DNA of 64,000 nt from Glandiceps talaboti (Eukaryota > Hemichordata > Enteropneusta > Spengelidae), in contig NC_135558.1 in the NCBI RefSeq assembly GCF_964340395.1, positions 12,797,001-12,861,000 of the forward strand. The letters run 5' to 3'. The translations under genes were made by a program, and so were the position numbers. The notes under the pieces are model-generated. The model had not been told where the DNA came from and searched no databases. It worked only from the letters and a program-made list of their open reading frames with translations. Positions 24,964 through 35,185 of the stretch are shown piece after piece; position 1 is the first letter of the stretch; each line of letters opens with the position of its first letter.

Positions 24964-26470
24964 AAATATTGTACTGCGCCAGGAAGTTCCCTTGCGTGTC
25001 TTAAAAGCTTACTGTTTCAAAAGGTGTATATTAGTATTACTTTCGTTTTAATTAACTTTTATCATTATCTTTACGCATTCACAGATCATGAGATATATTG
25101 TTATAATAAATCATTTATACACGAGATAAAGAATGAACGACTGATAGTTTTGTGCAAAGTGTATTTTGGTAGGCCTAATGACACGATAAATTCATTTTTT
25201 ATATACAAGATTTTACTGTTTTTTTCCTTTAATTTGATTTCTGATTCATGTATTTGTCTTCATTTTTGATATTTTGATATTATAATTATGACTAAAATCA
25301 AATTGCAGAAAATATAATAACTCTCCTCATTGTCGTAGTCGTTGATATTTTTTAATCTATAAACTAAATATTAGACTTGCATACACAGTGCAGAAGATGT
25401 GGATTGCATAGAAGTAGCAATAACATTTTTTCTCTTAAACTGAAAGTAGGCCGAGCAGAAATATAATGGGTGATATTAACAATCCAAATTTATCTGAATT
25501 CCTCTCATATGTATAATGAATGCATAACTTTATTTCAACGGCTCGTCTTAGCGCAGATTGTCGTTGGTGGCGCTATGCCAACTTTTCCTCTTTCCGAAGT
25601 TTCATGAACCTCGGCCTAGCATGGGTTCAGTCACAAACAAGGAACAATTTCGAATTTCTTCCTCCAAACAACTCACAAAAAGTCAAGCAAACAAACAAAC
25701 AAACAAGCAAACAAACAAACAAACAAATAAGAGACAAAATAGATAAACAAATAATAAAAATAAATAAGTAAATAAATAAATAAAATAGATACATGCGTTG
25801 TTCAATTAAAGAAAAAATATATATAATTATGGTATCATGCCATTGTTATATATGTACACGCATTGGTCTCTTCTCTTCTACCAAGATTAGTGACCAACTT
25901 CAACAATTTGATGATTCTGTCAGTGCTTGTACAACAGAAACTGTAAATGAAAATAAGCTAGTGTGCACTAGTGTAAATCAACGCATTTTAAGAAATTAGT
26001 GTGATCAAATCAGCAACAACTTGAATTTCCTCTAAAAACCAAACATATCTTGAAAAAAAACTTGGTAAGATAAAAATAATGCCCCCCCCCAAAAAAAAAA
26101 TTAATAAATAAATAAATAAATAAATACATACATACATACATACATACATACATACATACATACATACATACATACATACATACATACATACATACATACA
26201 TACATACATACATACATACATACATACATAAAATAAAAAATAAAAAGTTGAATCATATAGTTCTGTTTACCTACATATAGTCTTCAAGCAGACTCTTATG
26301 GTCCAATTTTATGAAAATCTATATAGCTACTAGTTATAGGTCCCGGAATAAGTAATAAAAATGTACCATTAACTGGTTAAAGGCAACCCGGGGGACATGA
26401 CACTACTTGCGCATCGACACTATATATATCGCGACGTACGTGAGTAGATAAGATATATAGCTCTAGAATG
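24964..26470. other. Intergenic region between divergent genes
   Basis: Holds (AAAC)n at 25687-25728, (AAAT)n at 25758-25785 and the A/C-run microsatellite block at 26080-26231. No coding evidence. The ORFs here come from simple repeats or random frames. Confidence 0.5.
26101..26231. repeat. (AAAT)n followed by (CATA)n microsatellite
   Basis: About six AAAT units run into about 26 uninterrupted CATA units (26125-26230), directly preceded by a C9 and an A10 run. The open frames here are artefacts of the tetranucleotide. Confidence 0.9.
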
Positions 26471-26475
26471 GTTGT

Positions 26476-26485
26476 GTCACGTGAT
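26476..26485. promoter_or_regulatory. E-box GTCACGTGAT upstream of the acidic-protein gene
   Basis: GTCACGTGAT lies about 210 bp upstream of the ATG at 26697, in a locally CpG-richer stretch (26380-26600). It is the same bHLH-zip class of site as the one near the divergent NCS-like gene. Confidence 0.4.
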
Positions 26486-26618
26486 AAAACCCAGTTACTA
26501 CGCAACGCGTCACAATGACTGTACAAATGCGTGCGCGCGTCGCTGATTGTCCACAGAACAATAATTACGCGATATATTTGTGAGTCGTGAAAATCACCCA
26601 TGGCTGATGCACCTAGGT

Positions 26619-26629
26619 TGATATAAAGT
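26619..26629 (+). promoter_or_regulatory. TATA-like box of the acidic-protein gene
   Basis: TTGATATAAAG lies 68-78 bases upstream of the start codon at 26697, which would give a start site near 26650-26655 and a short leader. Motif and spacing are the only evidence. Confidence 0.4.
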
Positions 26630-26696
26630 CAGGAATGGTGTGCATTTCATCCCTAATAGCAGTACACGAAGTTGAAAATATCTCAAGAATGTAAAT

Positions 26697-27431
26697 ATGG
26701 CTTATAGGAAAAAAGGTAAGTTTTTTTTTACGTCAACAAAATCTATATATTTTACATTGTGTGTAACCAAATCAAATTTCATTCAACTCCATCCATGGAA
26801 ACAAACTTCAAGATATAAATACCAGTAGGTCTGAAGCAAGCTTCGCGTTAGATATGTAAACTATAAATTTTTACAATGTTATCAAAAATAAGCTTTACAT
26901 CTGTTGTCATAATTCCCAAATACACAATCTCAGAGAATTTAAATACAGACCAACAATATTATTACTTCATTGGTTCCAAGTTCGTCAAAATGTGGACATT
27001 CGTAGAAGGTAAACTCGAATGCTTATATCAAATTCTCCCATACAGCAATCTAATATTATAAATGAACCGAAGATAAAAAAAAAAAGGGAATCGAAATAGT
27101 TGAGTCCCTTGAAAGTAGTCCAACTTTACGTTCTATTTCAGCTCAAGGATCGACCAAACATTCGGATTGCAAGGCTTTCTACTCTTATTATTTTTCCGAC
27201 ACCACTGAGGAAGAAGAAGACGATGAAACAGATCTAGAGGAGGAGGAGGAGGAGGAAGAGGGAGACGAAACTGAGGAGGAGGAGGAGGAGGAGGAGGAGG
27301 AGGAGGAGGAGGAGGAGGAGGAGGAAGAAGAAGAAACGGAAGACGATGACGAGGAGAAGGAGGGGGATGAGACGGAGGAAACGACCAGTGAAACTGAAGA
27401 TGACGATGAAGAAGATGACGATGACGACGAC

Positions 27432-27464
<33 letters not shown>

Positions 27465-29711
27465 TTCGAGACTGTAAAAAGAGAACAGAAAAGGTAAGAA
27501 GTGCAATTTTTCTCAAATCATAGATTTTAGTCTTCCACCCCCCCCACCCCCCCCCCCACCCCCTCCAGCCTCTGTACATAGTTTCATAGCTACAATAACC
27601 TATTCTGATCGGATAAGCGAATCGGAATATAAGCATCAATCGTCTTCCGACATTGTGATGACGAAATGGTTAAAACAGATGTAGAAAGCAGTGATGGTTG
27701 ACAAGTTAGACATTTAAACAATTTTGATTGCTTAATAATCAACGTTGCTTCTCTATTTTTCAGTCAACGATACGACAATTCGAGGGAGACAGGCAACGTG
27801 AAAAAAGTTAACTTGAATCAGGAAGAATTGGACAGATCTAAAAGAAACGAAGCATTGGTTCGCAAGGAGGCTGCGGAGGCAAAGGCGACTATGAGAAGCC
27901 AAAGTGAGAGGATTGAAAGTATGAAAAATGACATCGTTACGTTGAAAAAACAAATTCAAACATTGGAACGAGAAGTGGAAACAGCTAAAGCTTCAAAGAC
28001 GACCGGGGGGCCCTCACAGGTTCAATTTAATCACGGTGAAGTTGCGACGTTGGAGGACCTTGTTTATAACATCAAACAGGATACGATTAGAATGGAAGGA
28101 ATTTTGGCAGCGTGTTTGAATCAAGATGGTGCGTCCGGGTCTAGACAAACTACTGATAGGTCACAACTCGAAACTAGAAATATTACTGACGAGGCCCCGA
28201 TCCAACCACCAATCCACATGCCAAATTTGTCAGATTTAATGGCGTTGTTTGAATCAGAACTTGACGATTTGTATGAGAGAGATTTCACACCTTTGATGTA
28301 TAACAAAGTGGCGAAGCAATACAAGGGTGTAGGCGATAAGCCGACAGACACACCAAAAGGTAAAGATACGAAGGTCGCCCTCCACGATGCTTCTACTTCT
28401 GACGAAGAGGAAGACTACGAAACAAGTGACGAAATTGAACCTCAGAAGTATACATCGAAAAAAAGTACAAAGACGGCCACCAAAACATCCAAACCAGCAT
28501 CCTACAAGCAGTATAGAGGCTACACTGATAGTACTGCAAAATCAGCCGGTCCGACTCCATACAAATCTGCCAACAGGGATGAGAAAACATCATCGGCTGG
28601 GAAGTCTTCCAAACCACCTGTTCAACCGCCACCATCTAAGCCTGATGTGAATTCTTTCGTTTATGACGACGACAGTGATGATGATATCATATATAATCCA
28701 CACGTTTATGGAAAAGCTGCTAAGACTTACCAAACAGAAACACACCAAGAAAAAGATCAAAGAGGGGTTGCCTTCTACGGTATCTCTTCTTCTGAAGAGG
28801 ATGATGACGACTTTGAGACTGGCGATGAATTTGATCATGAAGAATGCGAACCAGAAGAACATGCACCGATCTCACGACCAACAGCATACAAGCCTCATAG
28901 TAGATACAACGAGGCTGCAACCCAGACTACCATAACCCATGGAAAACCTGCGAAAAGTGACTCGGGTGACAAAAAAACCCGTGGTGGCGAGAAAACACCA
29001 AGACCCACTAGACCGGCTGGCACATCTTCAGCCTCAACGGTAAAACCTCCACCCTATCTGCCGGATATGGATGCCATCGTTTACGACGATACTTTCGATG
29101 ATTTATCATTTAGTCCCAAGTCCTATGGTAAAGTTTTGAAACGTTACGAGAAGAATACGATGGTTGACAGACAGACACGGATAGCTTCACGGGAGATGGA
29201 TAGATCTGACGAGAAGAAGAAGAAGAAGAAGTTGAAGGACAAGTCGTATTCAACGAGTGTAACAGCTGACAAGGTGCGTGATTACGAAAAACGCGTGCAG
29301 AGAGAAGCTCCGGATTACAAAAACCAAAGAGTCGGTAAAACGAAAAAACCTGTCAAACAAAAAGACCAGTCCTTAGGCGACAGTGCCAGTCTTGAAGCTT
29401 TCAGTAAAGTTGTTGTCACTAATATTATCACCGGTGCTCAGATTCGACATATTCAGGAAAGTGATTCCTCTATCGTGGAAGTGGAGAAAAGAGCTAAGGC
29501 TAAGCCCAGGGATAAGGATAGAGATAGAGATAGAGATAGGGATACACGCTCATCAGGTCGTTTACCTACACGTGTGAATAAACGTAAAACCAAAACAACA
29601 AGACCACCAGCAGTACCACCTAGGAATGTGGGATTTAGGAAAACGACTACCCAGCCAGTCACAAAACAACTACCAAGTATCGTCTATCATTATATTGATG
29701 ACCTTATGTAA
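26697..29711 (+). CDS. Acidic, coiled-coil, intrinsically disordered repeat protein (complete, 3 exons, 772 aa)
   Basis: Exons are 26697-26715, 27142-27493 and 27764-29711, with donors GTAAG and GTAAGA and acceptors TTTCAG. The phases (1, then 2) join into one frame of 2319 nt ending in TAA. I do not recognise the family. Order of parts: residues 1-27 basic then aromatic; about 28-115 almost only Asp/Glu; about 138-200 a charged coiled coil; about 206-245 a second helical stretch; then three copies of a Tyr/Asp-rich motif (about 272-310, 410-446, 552-586) separated by acidic and Lys/Ser/Thr/Pro-rich linkers. A Lys run at about 607-617 and K-R-K-T-K near the end could serve in nuclear import. 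An Arg-Asp dipeptide run lies near residue 708, and R-P-P-A-V-P-P-R resembles an SH3 ligand. There is no signal peptide and no membrane segment, so it is likely cytosolic or nuclear. Function is unknown; a scaffold or chromatin/nucleolar role is only a guess. Confidence 0.85.
27164..27475 (+). repeat. In-frame GAG/GAA and GAT/GAC tracts coding poly-Glu/poly-Asp
   Basis: Exon 2 of the acidic-protein gene is dominated by trinucleotide runs: GAG/GAA (27229-27330) coding Glu, then GAC/GAT (27390-27462) coding Asp, with a few Thr and Gly codons between. The plus strand is almost pure purine over 27236-27370. It is continuous with the reading frame, so it is coding. The open frames on the opposite strand are by-products of the repeat. 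Confidence 0.8.
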
Positions 29712-29779
29712 GGATTTGGTGATAAATAATATCTACTGTGTTTAGCTACAACTATTTGTGAGTTTCAATATCGATACAA

Positions 29780-29785
29780 AATAAA
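29780..29785 (+). terminator. Polyadenylation signal AATAAA of the acidic-protein gene
   Basis: AATAAA lies 68 bases after the TAA stop at 29709-29711, a plausible short 3' UTR. No other canonical hexamer is closer to the stop. Confidence 0.5.
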
Positions 29786-29944
29786 CATGTATAGGAACGA
29801 CCACCAAAATATTACCACAAAATATTTTTTTTATATACATGTAATTATATGGAAGACCGTAATGTCATTTAACTGAGATCATGGAATAAATACAGTAAGA
29901 TACAAAACATCTGACCTTCATCTCTTTATATATAGAGGCATGTT

Positions 29945-30125
29945 TGTATGAAAAGCGTCAAAAGAACGTTTGGATATTGAACGTTAAATTTCCTCTCCAC
30001 CAAAGTGTATATGGTTCTGTCGACCCAAAGACTCTTAATGTGGGTTGGAGCTTGTGGTTACATGGGCAGAAACAGAGAGGAATTTATCAGTCCAAACGTC
30101 CTGGTGATGCTTCGAATTCATAAAT
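29945..30125. mobile_element. Probable foldback MITE just after the acidic-protein gene
   Basis: AACGTTTGGATATT...AAATTTCCTCTC on the left is inverted as GAGAGGAATTTATC...AGTCCAAACGTCC on the right (30075-30105). Arms are about 30-45 bp and imperfect. Confidence 0.4.
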
Positions 30126-31224
30126 GCCTATAGACATCTATGTTATCTCTCTCCAACGTCGATGACTCGACAGAGCTATTATTTTTAAGGGCATTGGAAA
30201 ATGTGGATTCCAAAAGTTTTATTCGACAGGGTAAATTTTTGCGCATGTCAATGTTATATTTCATTTTTTAGTTAAGTTCAATTCAGTTAGAGATTGGATA
30301 CCCATAGATTTTATCAGAGTCTGGTACGGAAGTGACGTTGGAAATTTCTCTCCAAAACTCATTTTTAGAAACATTTGCATTCTGTTAGTTTTGCCAATAT
30401 TGTCACCAACCTCGACCCGCCACCAATACCTATTTATGTCCGTAGAGGGCGCAATAGGCATAACACTCAGACTACAAACACAACAAGTAATATCTACACA
30501 CGCTAATATCTCCACAAGCGTAACTCTAGATGTACTCCAGTGTACCTTCGCTAGTTACTCACTTCTCTGGTACAACGATATATTTTTCAGAAGTACACTC
30601 TGCCGAGTTACTCAGTGTAGAGAGTTACATCGGCAGTACACTCCGTGTACTTGCGTGTGTACGTCTTGAGCTGCAAAGCAATGTACACTTTTCAGAATAT
30701 AAGCAAACAAAAAAGACAACAACATTTTTGTGTTAAATGTTGAAATTAGTAAAAATCAGATAAATGTTCAAAAGCGTATTGTGTATACATTTAGCTTGTA
30801 TAAGTTGTAAGAGAATTTATGGGGATGGGGTGGGGGTGGGGGTTAATTTCCAAATTCCAGTCTCCGATTTCTGGCATATTGAAAGGTAGCTACCTTGTTT
30901 TTACCTCTTCAGTTTTGTAAAGCGAGCAAAAGTCTCTGCAAGCTTAAAACACATTTACCATCCCGATCAGTGCCACATTTAATAACATTGGCCGAAGCTA
31001 TATCGGTCGGTGAAAAAACGCGAAATTCCTGCCATTTTTAAAAAAAATTCTAGCATACAGGTGGAGACGCATCGTGCCAGATTCTAAAATCTCCAGGGTC
31101 TATCTACGTTAAACTATTTGAGTAATTGATTATTCAAATTAGCAATCAAGTGCTACGTTTGCGCATTTGTTTACAAAAGAATATATTGGTGTGGCCCAAC
31201 CTTTCACCTTTGACCCTAGCAAAT
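30126..31224. other. Intergenic / 5' flank of the FERM gene
   Basis: No gene seen. A small hairpin (CTGCCGAGTTAC...TACATCGGCAG) lies at 30599-30636 and a G-rich patch at 30820-30843. Transcription start of the FERM gene is not marked by a clear TATA box. Confidence 0.4.
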
Positions 31225-31290
31225 ATGGAGACAGAGATGCATACGAAGTTGTCGGTGGCTACTCTAGACGAACAGTCGCCGTACGTCAAA
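31225..31290 (+). CDS. FERM-domain protein (SNX17/27/31-like), exon 1, start of F1
   Basis: ATG at 31225 opens 22 codons (METEMHTKLSVATLDEQ then S-P-Y-V-K), ending in phase 0 at a GTAAGTG donor. K-L-S-V-A-T-L-D and S-P-Y-V-K-V-S-V look like the first two strands of a ubiquitin-like F1 lobe, continued by exon 2. The frame is open upstream, but the next plausible starts are not ATG, so this ATG is chosen. Its context (GCAAATATGG) is acceptable. The exon is locally CpG-rich, consistent with a 5' end. Intron 1 that follows is about 13.5 kb. An undetected exon inside it cannot be excluded, although the joined sequence aligns without a gap. Confidence 0.65.
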
Positions 31291-31736
31291 GTAAGTGCAA
31301 TTTATCTTTTTAATAAGGTGTGTGTCAGAAGTTTTGGTGTAATAGTCACCTAGCAGATCAGAGATTTCGTCAGTAGTTGTCTTTTTGAGGGCATTTACAA
31401 GTGACAACTTGATCGCGTTCCTCCGCACAATATATCGTCAACACACTCCGTACCCGACGTAGTCTATAGCGATCGAAACTTTCATTGTTATGCAAAGTGC
31501 GGTCTGAATGTTCACCGGCGTCCGATAAGATCAAAATAAATCTAAAACATGTAGAAAGCTTCTGACATGGCATCCAAATGTGATCACGAGTCTAGTTATT
31601 AGTAAAATAATTTTTTTTATTACAAGTCACACTGCCAGTATAATTGACGCGTGTTTATATATCACCACATTCGACCATATCCACGAATGCCACCGTTCGA
31701 CGACAGGCAATCATGGCCTTTACAACAGGCCTCGTA

Positions 31737-31744
31737 TGACGTCA
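31737..31744. promoter_or_regulatory. CRE palindrome TGACGTCA in FERM intron 1
   Basis: A perfect TGACGTCA (CREB/ATF-type site) lies about 450 bp downstream of exon 1, within the CpG-richer 5' part of the first intron. Function is inferred from motif and position only. Confidence 0.35.
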
Positions 31745-32536
31745 ATATGCTACATGACGGGACAGTACGTATTCTCTCAGTGCTTGTGTTTTTATCGACG
31801 TATAGATTGCAAGCCCTGACCTGGCTTAACTTGCAGACTATTTCTTGTAAGGCCCCCCGAGACTATAAGTGAATTTTCCATGGACAGTTTCAAACCCTTC
31901 TGTGTAGTGTACGAGGCGGACTGTAGCTAAGAGTCTGATCGACATGAATAATTTATTAACACATGGTTTTGCGGCTTCATGCCTTCAATTTTGAGGTGTT
32001 GAAAAAGCTGCGTGTACATGTACACGGATACCAGTAAATGGGTGGGCACGGTACATTTGCATAGTATACCTCGAACGTTTGATCGGAGATGATTAGAAAA
32101 TCAATGCTACGCGTACACGTACGTAGAGAGAAACGCTGCCTGTTGAGTTTCTTTTCGCAAAATGAAAGTGAAAACAATGTAGAGAGTGTTACAGATTTTG
32201 TTGTCACTTGACCATATTTGATTGTTTTGATTTACCAAACCAGGGGAAACTAATTCTTTTAGTGTCACTGGTTAGTTATCAAGCTGTGTATTAGCCCATA
32301 CTGTTAATAGTCTGCCAATTATGTGATAAGGGTGCTATAAATATATCTAGAGATGTGTGAAGTACTAAAAATATTGCCAGGCAGCAGTGGTCAGCACTCT
32401 GTGATAATACGGTGATTAGTGTTATAACATTAGACTCTCTACCCACTATGGTGTTATCAGAACTGTGTTAGTTTCCCATCCCAAGTCAACGTTTACCATC
32501 CTATTGAGTGACAACAGAATAATATGTAAACATAAT

Positions 32537-32582
32537 TTTTTTTAAATTTTTTTTTTTTTTTTTTTTGGGTGGGGGGGGGGGG
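32537..32582. repeat. T-rich run followed by a G run
   Basis: A long T tract with an A-rich interruption leads into GGGTGGGGGGGGGGGG (32567-32582). It is a simple low-complexity junction. Confidence 0.7.
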
Positions 32583-32664
32583 TGACAACTTGATCGGCTA
32601 TAAATGAAAGAAACTCACCATAAAGTAATTTTATTTTGAATTTGTTATAAATGAGGAAAGGAAA

Positions 32665-32745
32665 ATGACACGTGTAGGAATTGAAAGCAAGTCCTCTAAA
32701 CACTAGTCACAGAGTGCTCTAACCAGCTGAGCTAAGGTGAATTTA
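32665..32745 (-). repeat. tRNA-like sequence (tRNA pseudogene or SINE head)
   Basis: On the minus strand CTTAGCTCAGCTGGTTAGAG is a good tRNA 5' half (box A TAGCTCAGCTGG). The box-B position reads GCTTTCAATTCC, diverged from GGTTCGANTCC. The acceptor ends do not pair well, so it is not a working tRNA gene. No clear SINE body follows. Confidence 0.55.
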
Positions 32746-33254
32746 TCCTGATGTGTACCTTCTTTCCTCGAGGCAATGGTGAGGTGCCAATTCTTTTATT
32801 AACCTAAGGATCTAAATAGATCCACAGAAAATTCTGTCATTTTGTAAACTCATGAGAGGACCTAGGGATAATATGGTTGGAAAATTTGATCAATTTTTGT
32901 TTAATATTAAAGAGATTTTGCTGTATTATTCAGCTTATTAATAATTTCTATTGGTCTCTGTGTGAGATATGATTGGCTGGTTCTCATTTTTGTTGCATTA
33001 GGCCAGTGTCTGTTGGGACATGATTTTTGCCACTGTTTACATTAATTGGTTAGTTAGTTAAGCTTTGCCAAATATCATGTTAAAACAAGAATACATATGT
33101 TGTTGTCTATAGTTTTAAATTTGTAATTATTTAGTCTATAGAGACACATAATGAGGTGATAGCATTTCTGCTTGCTCTCTAAGCCAATTTGATACACAGC
33201 ACATTTTTTGTGAAGCATCAAATTTTAGTGATTGTTCCTATACAGACACCAGTA

Positions 33255-33610
33255 TGTATTATGGTAATATCAACCCTTTTCAATCTGTGCCCCACTCCTC
33301 TATGGAATGCCTTGCCATCACCGATCCGAGCTGCTTCTTCATTCAACAGTTTTAAAAACAGTTTAAAAACTTGCCTTTTGGAGTCTTTTTCAGTCATTTT
33401 TACATATTTTACCTTTTTGCATGTGAACCTTTTTATTAATATTGGTATGTTTCTAATATTGAGACATTTTAAACAGTTTTAACATTTTTTTTTCAAATAG
33501 TGTATTTTTGTTGTCTTTTATGTCTGTTTTTGTTTTTCCCAATCAGTTGTACAGCACATTGTGAATATTTTTAATGTAATGCACTTTTTAAGAATTAAAG
33601 ATTTATGATT
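33255..33610 (+). mobile_element. 5'-truncated non-LTR retrotransposon end (CR1/L2-like)
   Basis: Within 33189-33482 the translation contains PTPLWNALPSPIRAASSFNS then F-K-N-S-L-K-T. This is the L-W-N-x-L-P...I-R...S...F-K...L-K signature found at the very C-terminus of LINE ORF2 proteins. After the stop comes a T-rich 3' UTR ending ATTAAAGATTTATGATTTTG. Nothing of the endonuclease or polymerase core remains. Confidence 0.7.
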
Positions 33611-33802
33611 TTGATTATTTGATCATTGTCAAGAATAAAGTTTGTATATTTTTGATCCACAATGAGAATGTTGTCCTATCATAAAGGACACACTCTCTGG
33701 CAGCCAGAAGTACAATAATTCTCAATTGACGTACAGGTAGTACATTTTTACCGACTTTTTGAGACGTTCAACATACTCTAAAAATTAGCAACACCTCTGT
33801 CA

Positions 33803-34012
33803 TACTGTAAACCTGGAAATGTTCGCGTAAGATTTATTTTCGCTAATTTCGCTACAAAACAAAAACGCAAAAATAAGTAGTAGCGAAAATATATATGTCT
33901 GCATAGTGCAATGTACCAGTATGGTTATTAGTGAAAATTAATCTTTGTGAACTACATGAAGACTGTAAAATCGCAAAATTTTCTAGTCGTGAAAATATGC
34001 AGGTTTACAATA
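33803..34012. mobile_element. 210-bp palindromic MITE with CTGTAAACCTGGAAAT ends, copy 1
   Basis: TACTGTAAACCTGGAAATG and GAAAATATGCAGGTTTACA are inverted ends, and TA flanks both. GCGAAAAT/ATTTTCGC blocks are inside. Copy 2 is at 50301-50518. Confidence 0.65.
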
Positions 34013-34019
34013 TACTCTG

Positions 34020-34980
34020 ATTAGTAAAGAATTTGCTTTAAGACAATAAGAGAATAAAACATTTACTATTTAAAGGATGTGGACCAACTCCAGACATTAA
34101 AATGTTTACAGTGCAATCTGGGTTACCTTCAAGTTGGTGTTTTACTCATTGGACACACTAATAGACACATTTCAACTTGGACTAAGAATAACCACAGATA
34201 AGTAACACATTTATCTGTGGAATAACAGAGACACTGCACCCTTTGCACAATCACATTGAAAAGTGATAAGCATTGCTATTCTTTTATAATGCAGTAGAAA
34301 CCATAGGGGCTATGCATACATTAAGAAACTTTTTTTTTTTGTTAGCTCACAGACAAGTAAGACACAGATTGGCAACAGGTCCTCTCCCATTGTCCGAACA
34401 GTAGTCTCCAGTAAACATTACTATATTGTCATGGAGACACTATCAAACATGTGAATCAACATATTCTCGCATAAATATTAACAGACCACCATAACCATAC
34501 ATAGATAATAAATTGATAAGGTGTTTATTACCATTTTACCTGGATATTGTATTGGCACACAGAAAAAATATAATCCATACTAAAAACGGCAAATGTGTTG
34601 TTTCTACTCCCAGGTTTCCACATTGTTGTAAACAAATAACGACTATTCCCTTATGAACAAAATCGTTATGATTTCAATCAACCAAAAATACATGCATTGG
34701 ATGCCGTTCGACTGACGAATGTTGTGAGAAATTTGAACATACCAACAGTTTCTACATGTATGACATGGATTTTGTGTCGACTATCTCGAACTGACACCAG
34801 CTTTACATACTCCCTTGCTAAAATACATGTACAACAATCATAGCAATAGACAATAGATACACAAAATACACACACAAGCTGCATGAACCATCATGTAAAC
34901 GTCGGAAATGTTACAACTACGGAATGAATATACACTTTCCTGACAAAAATCCAGTGGGTGGGATGAAAATCCCAGAGCGT
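34020..34980. other. Intron 1 of the FERM gene, nothing recognised
   Basis: AT-rich, no exon-like segment or repeat boundary seen. Confidence 0.4.
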
Positions 34981-34984
34981 GACT

Positions 34985-35185
34985 TACTAAAGAGCCATAG
35001 TAATGGCAATTTTGAATGTTTTGGCTCATGTTTTGAACACAGCTGACCCAGTGACGTAGTAGACACACATTGTCATGACATAGACAAGCGCTGTCGTTAT
35101 GTAGAATGACCAGAATATATGTATTCCATATTTTTTGTTCATCTTGCCTCGTGCATGGTATAACTATAATGTAGTGTATTGAAAA
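34985..35185. repeat. Dispersed repeat of about 200 bp, copy 1
   Basis: Shares with 47855-48010 a run of blocks: AATTTTGAATGTTTTG.CTCAT, GAACACAGC..A.CCAGTGA, GTAGA..ACCAGA.TATA, and ATTCCATATTTTTTGTTCA...TGTGCATGGTATAA. No terminal inverted repeat was recognised. Confidence 0.65.

Noticed and set aside
25988-26225. Minus-strand ORFs with repeated M-Y-V-C.
   Set aside because: Translation of the (CATA)n microsatellite.
27133-27639. Minus-strand ORF of 168 aa rich in His and Pro opposite exon 2.
   Set aside because: It is the complement of the GAG/GAT coding repeat and spans both splice sites of a well-supported plus-strand exon.
29673-29711. The C-terminus of the acidic protein ends ...IVYHYIDDLM, reminiscent of the Y-x-D-D box of retroelement reverse transcriptases.
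   Set aside because: No other polymerase motif lies nearby, the upstream protein is low-complexity, and the stop follows at once. A short chance match is the simpler reading.
32665-32745. Candidate functional tRNA gene on the minus strand.
   Set aside because: Good box A, but the T-arm/box B is degraded and acceptor ends do not pair, so it was annotated as a tRNA-derived repeat only.
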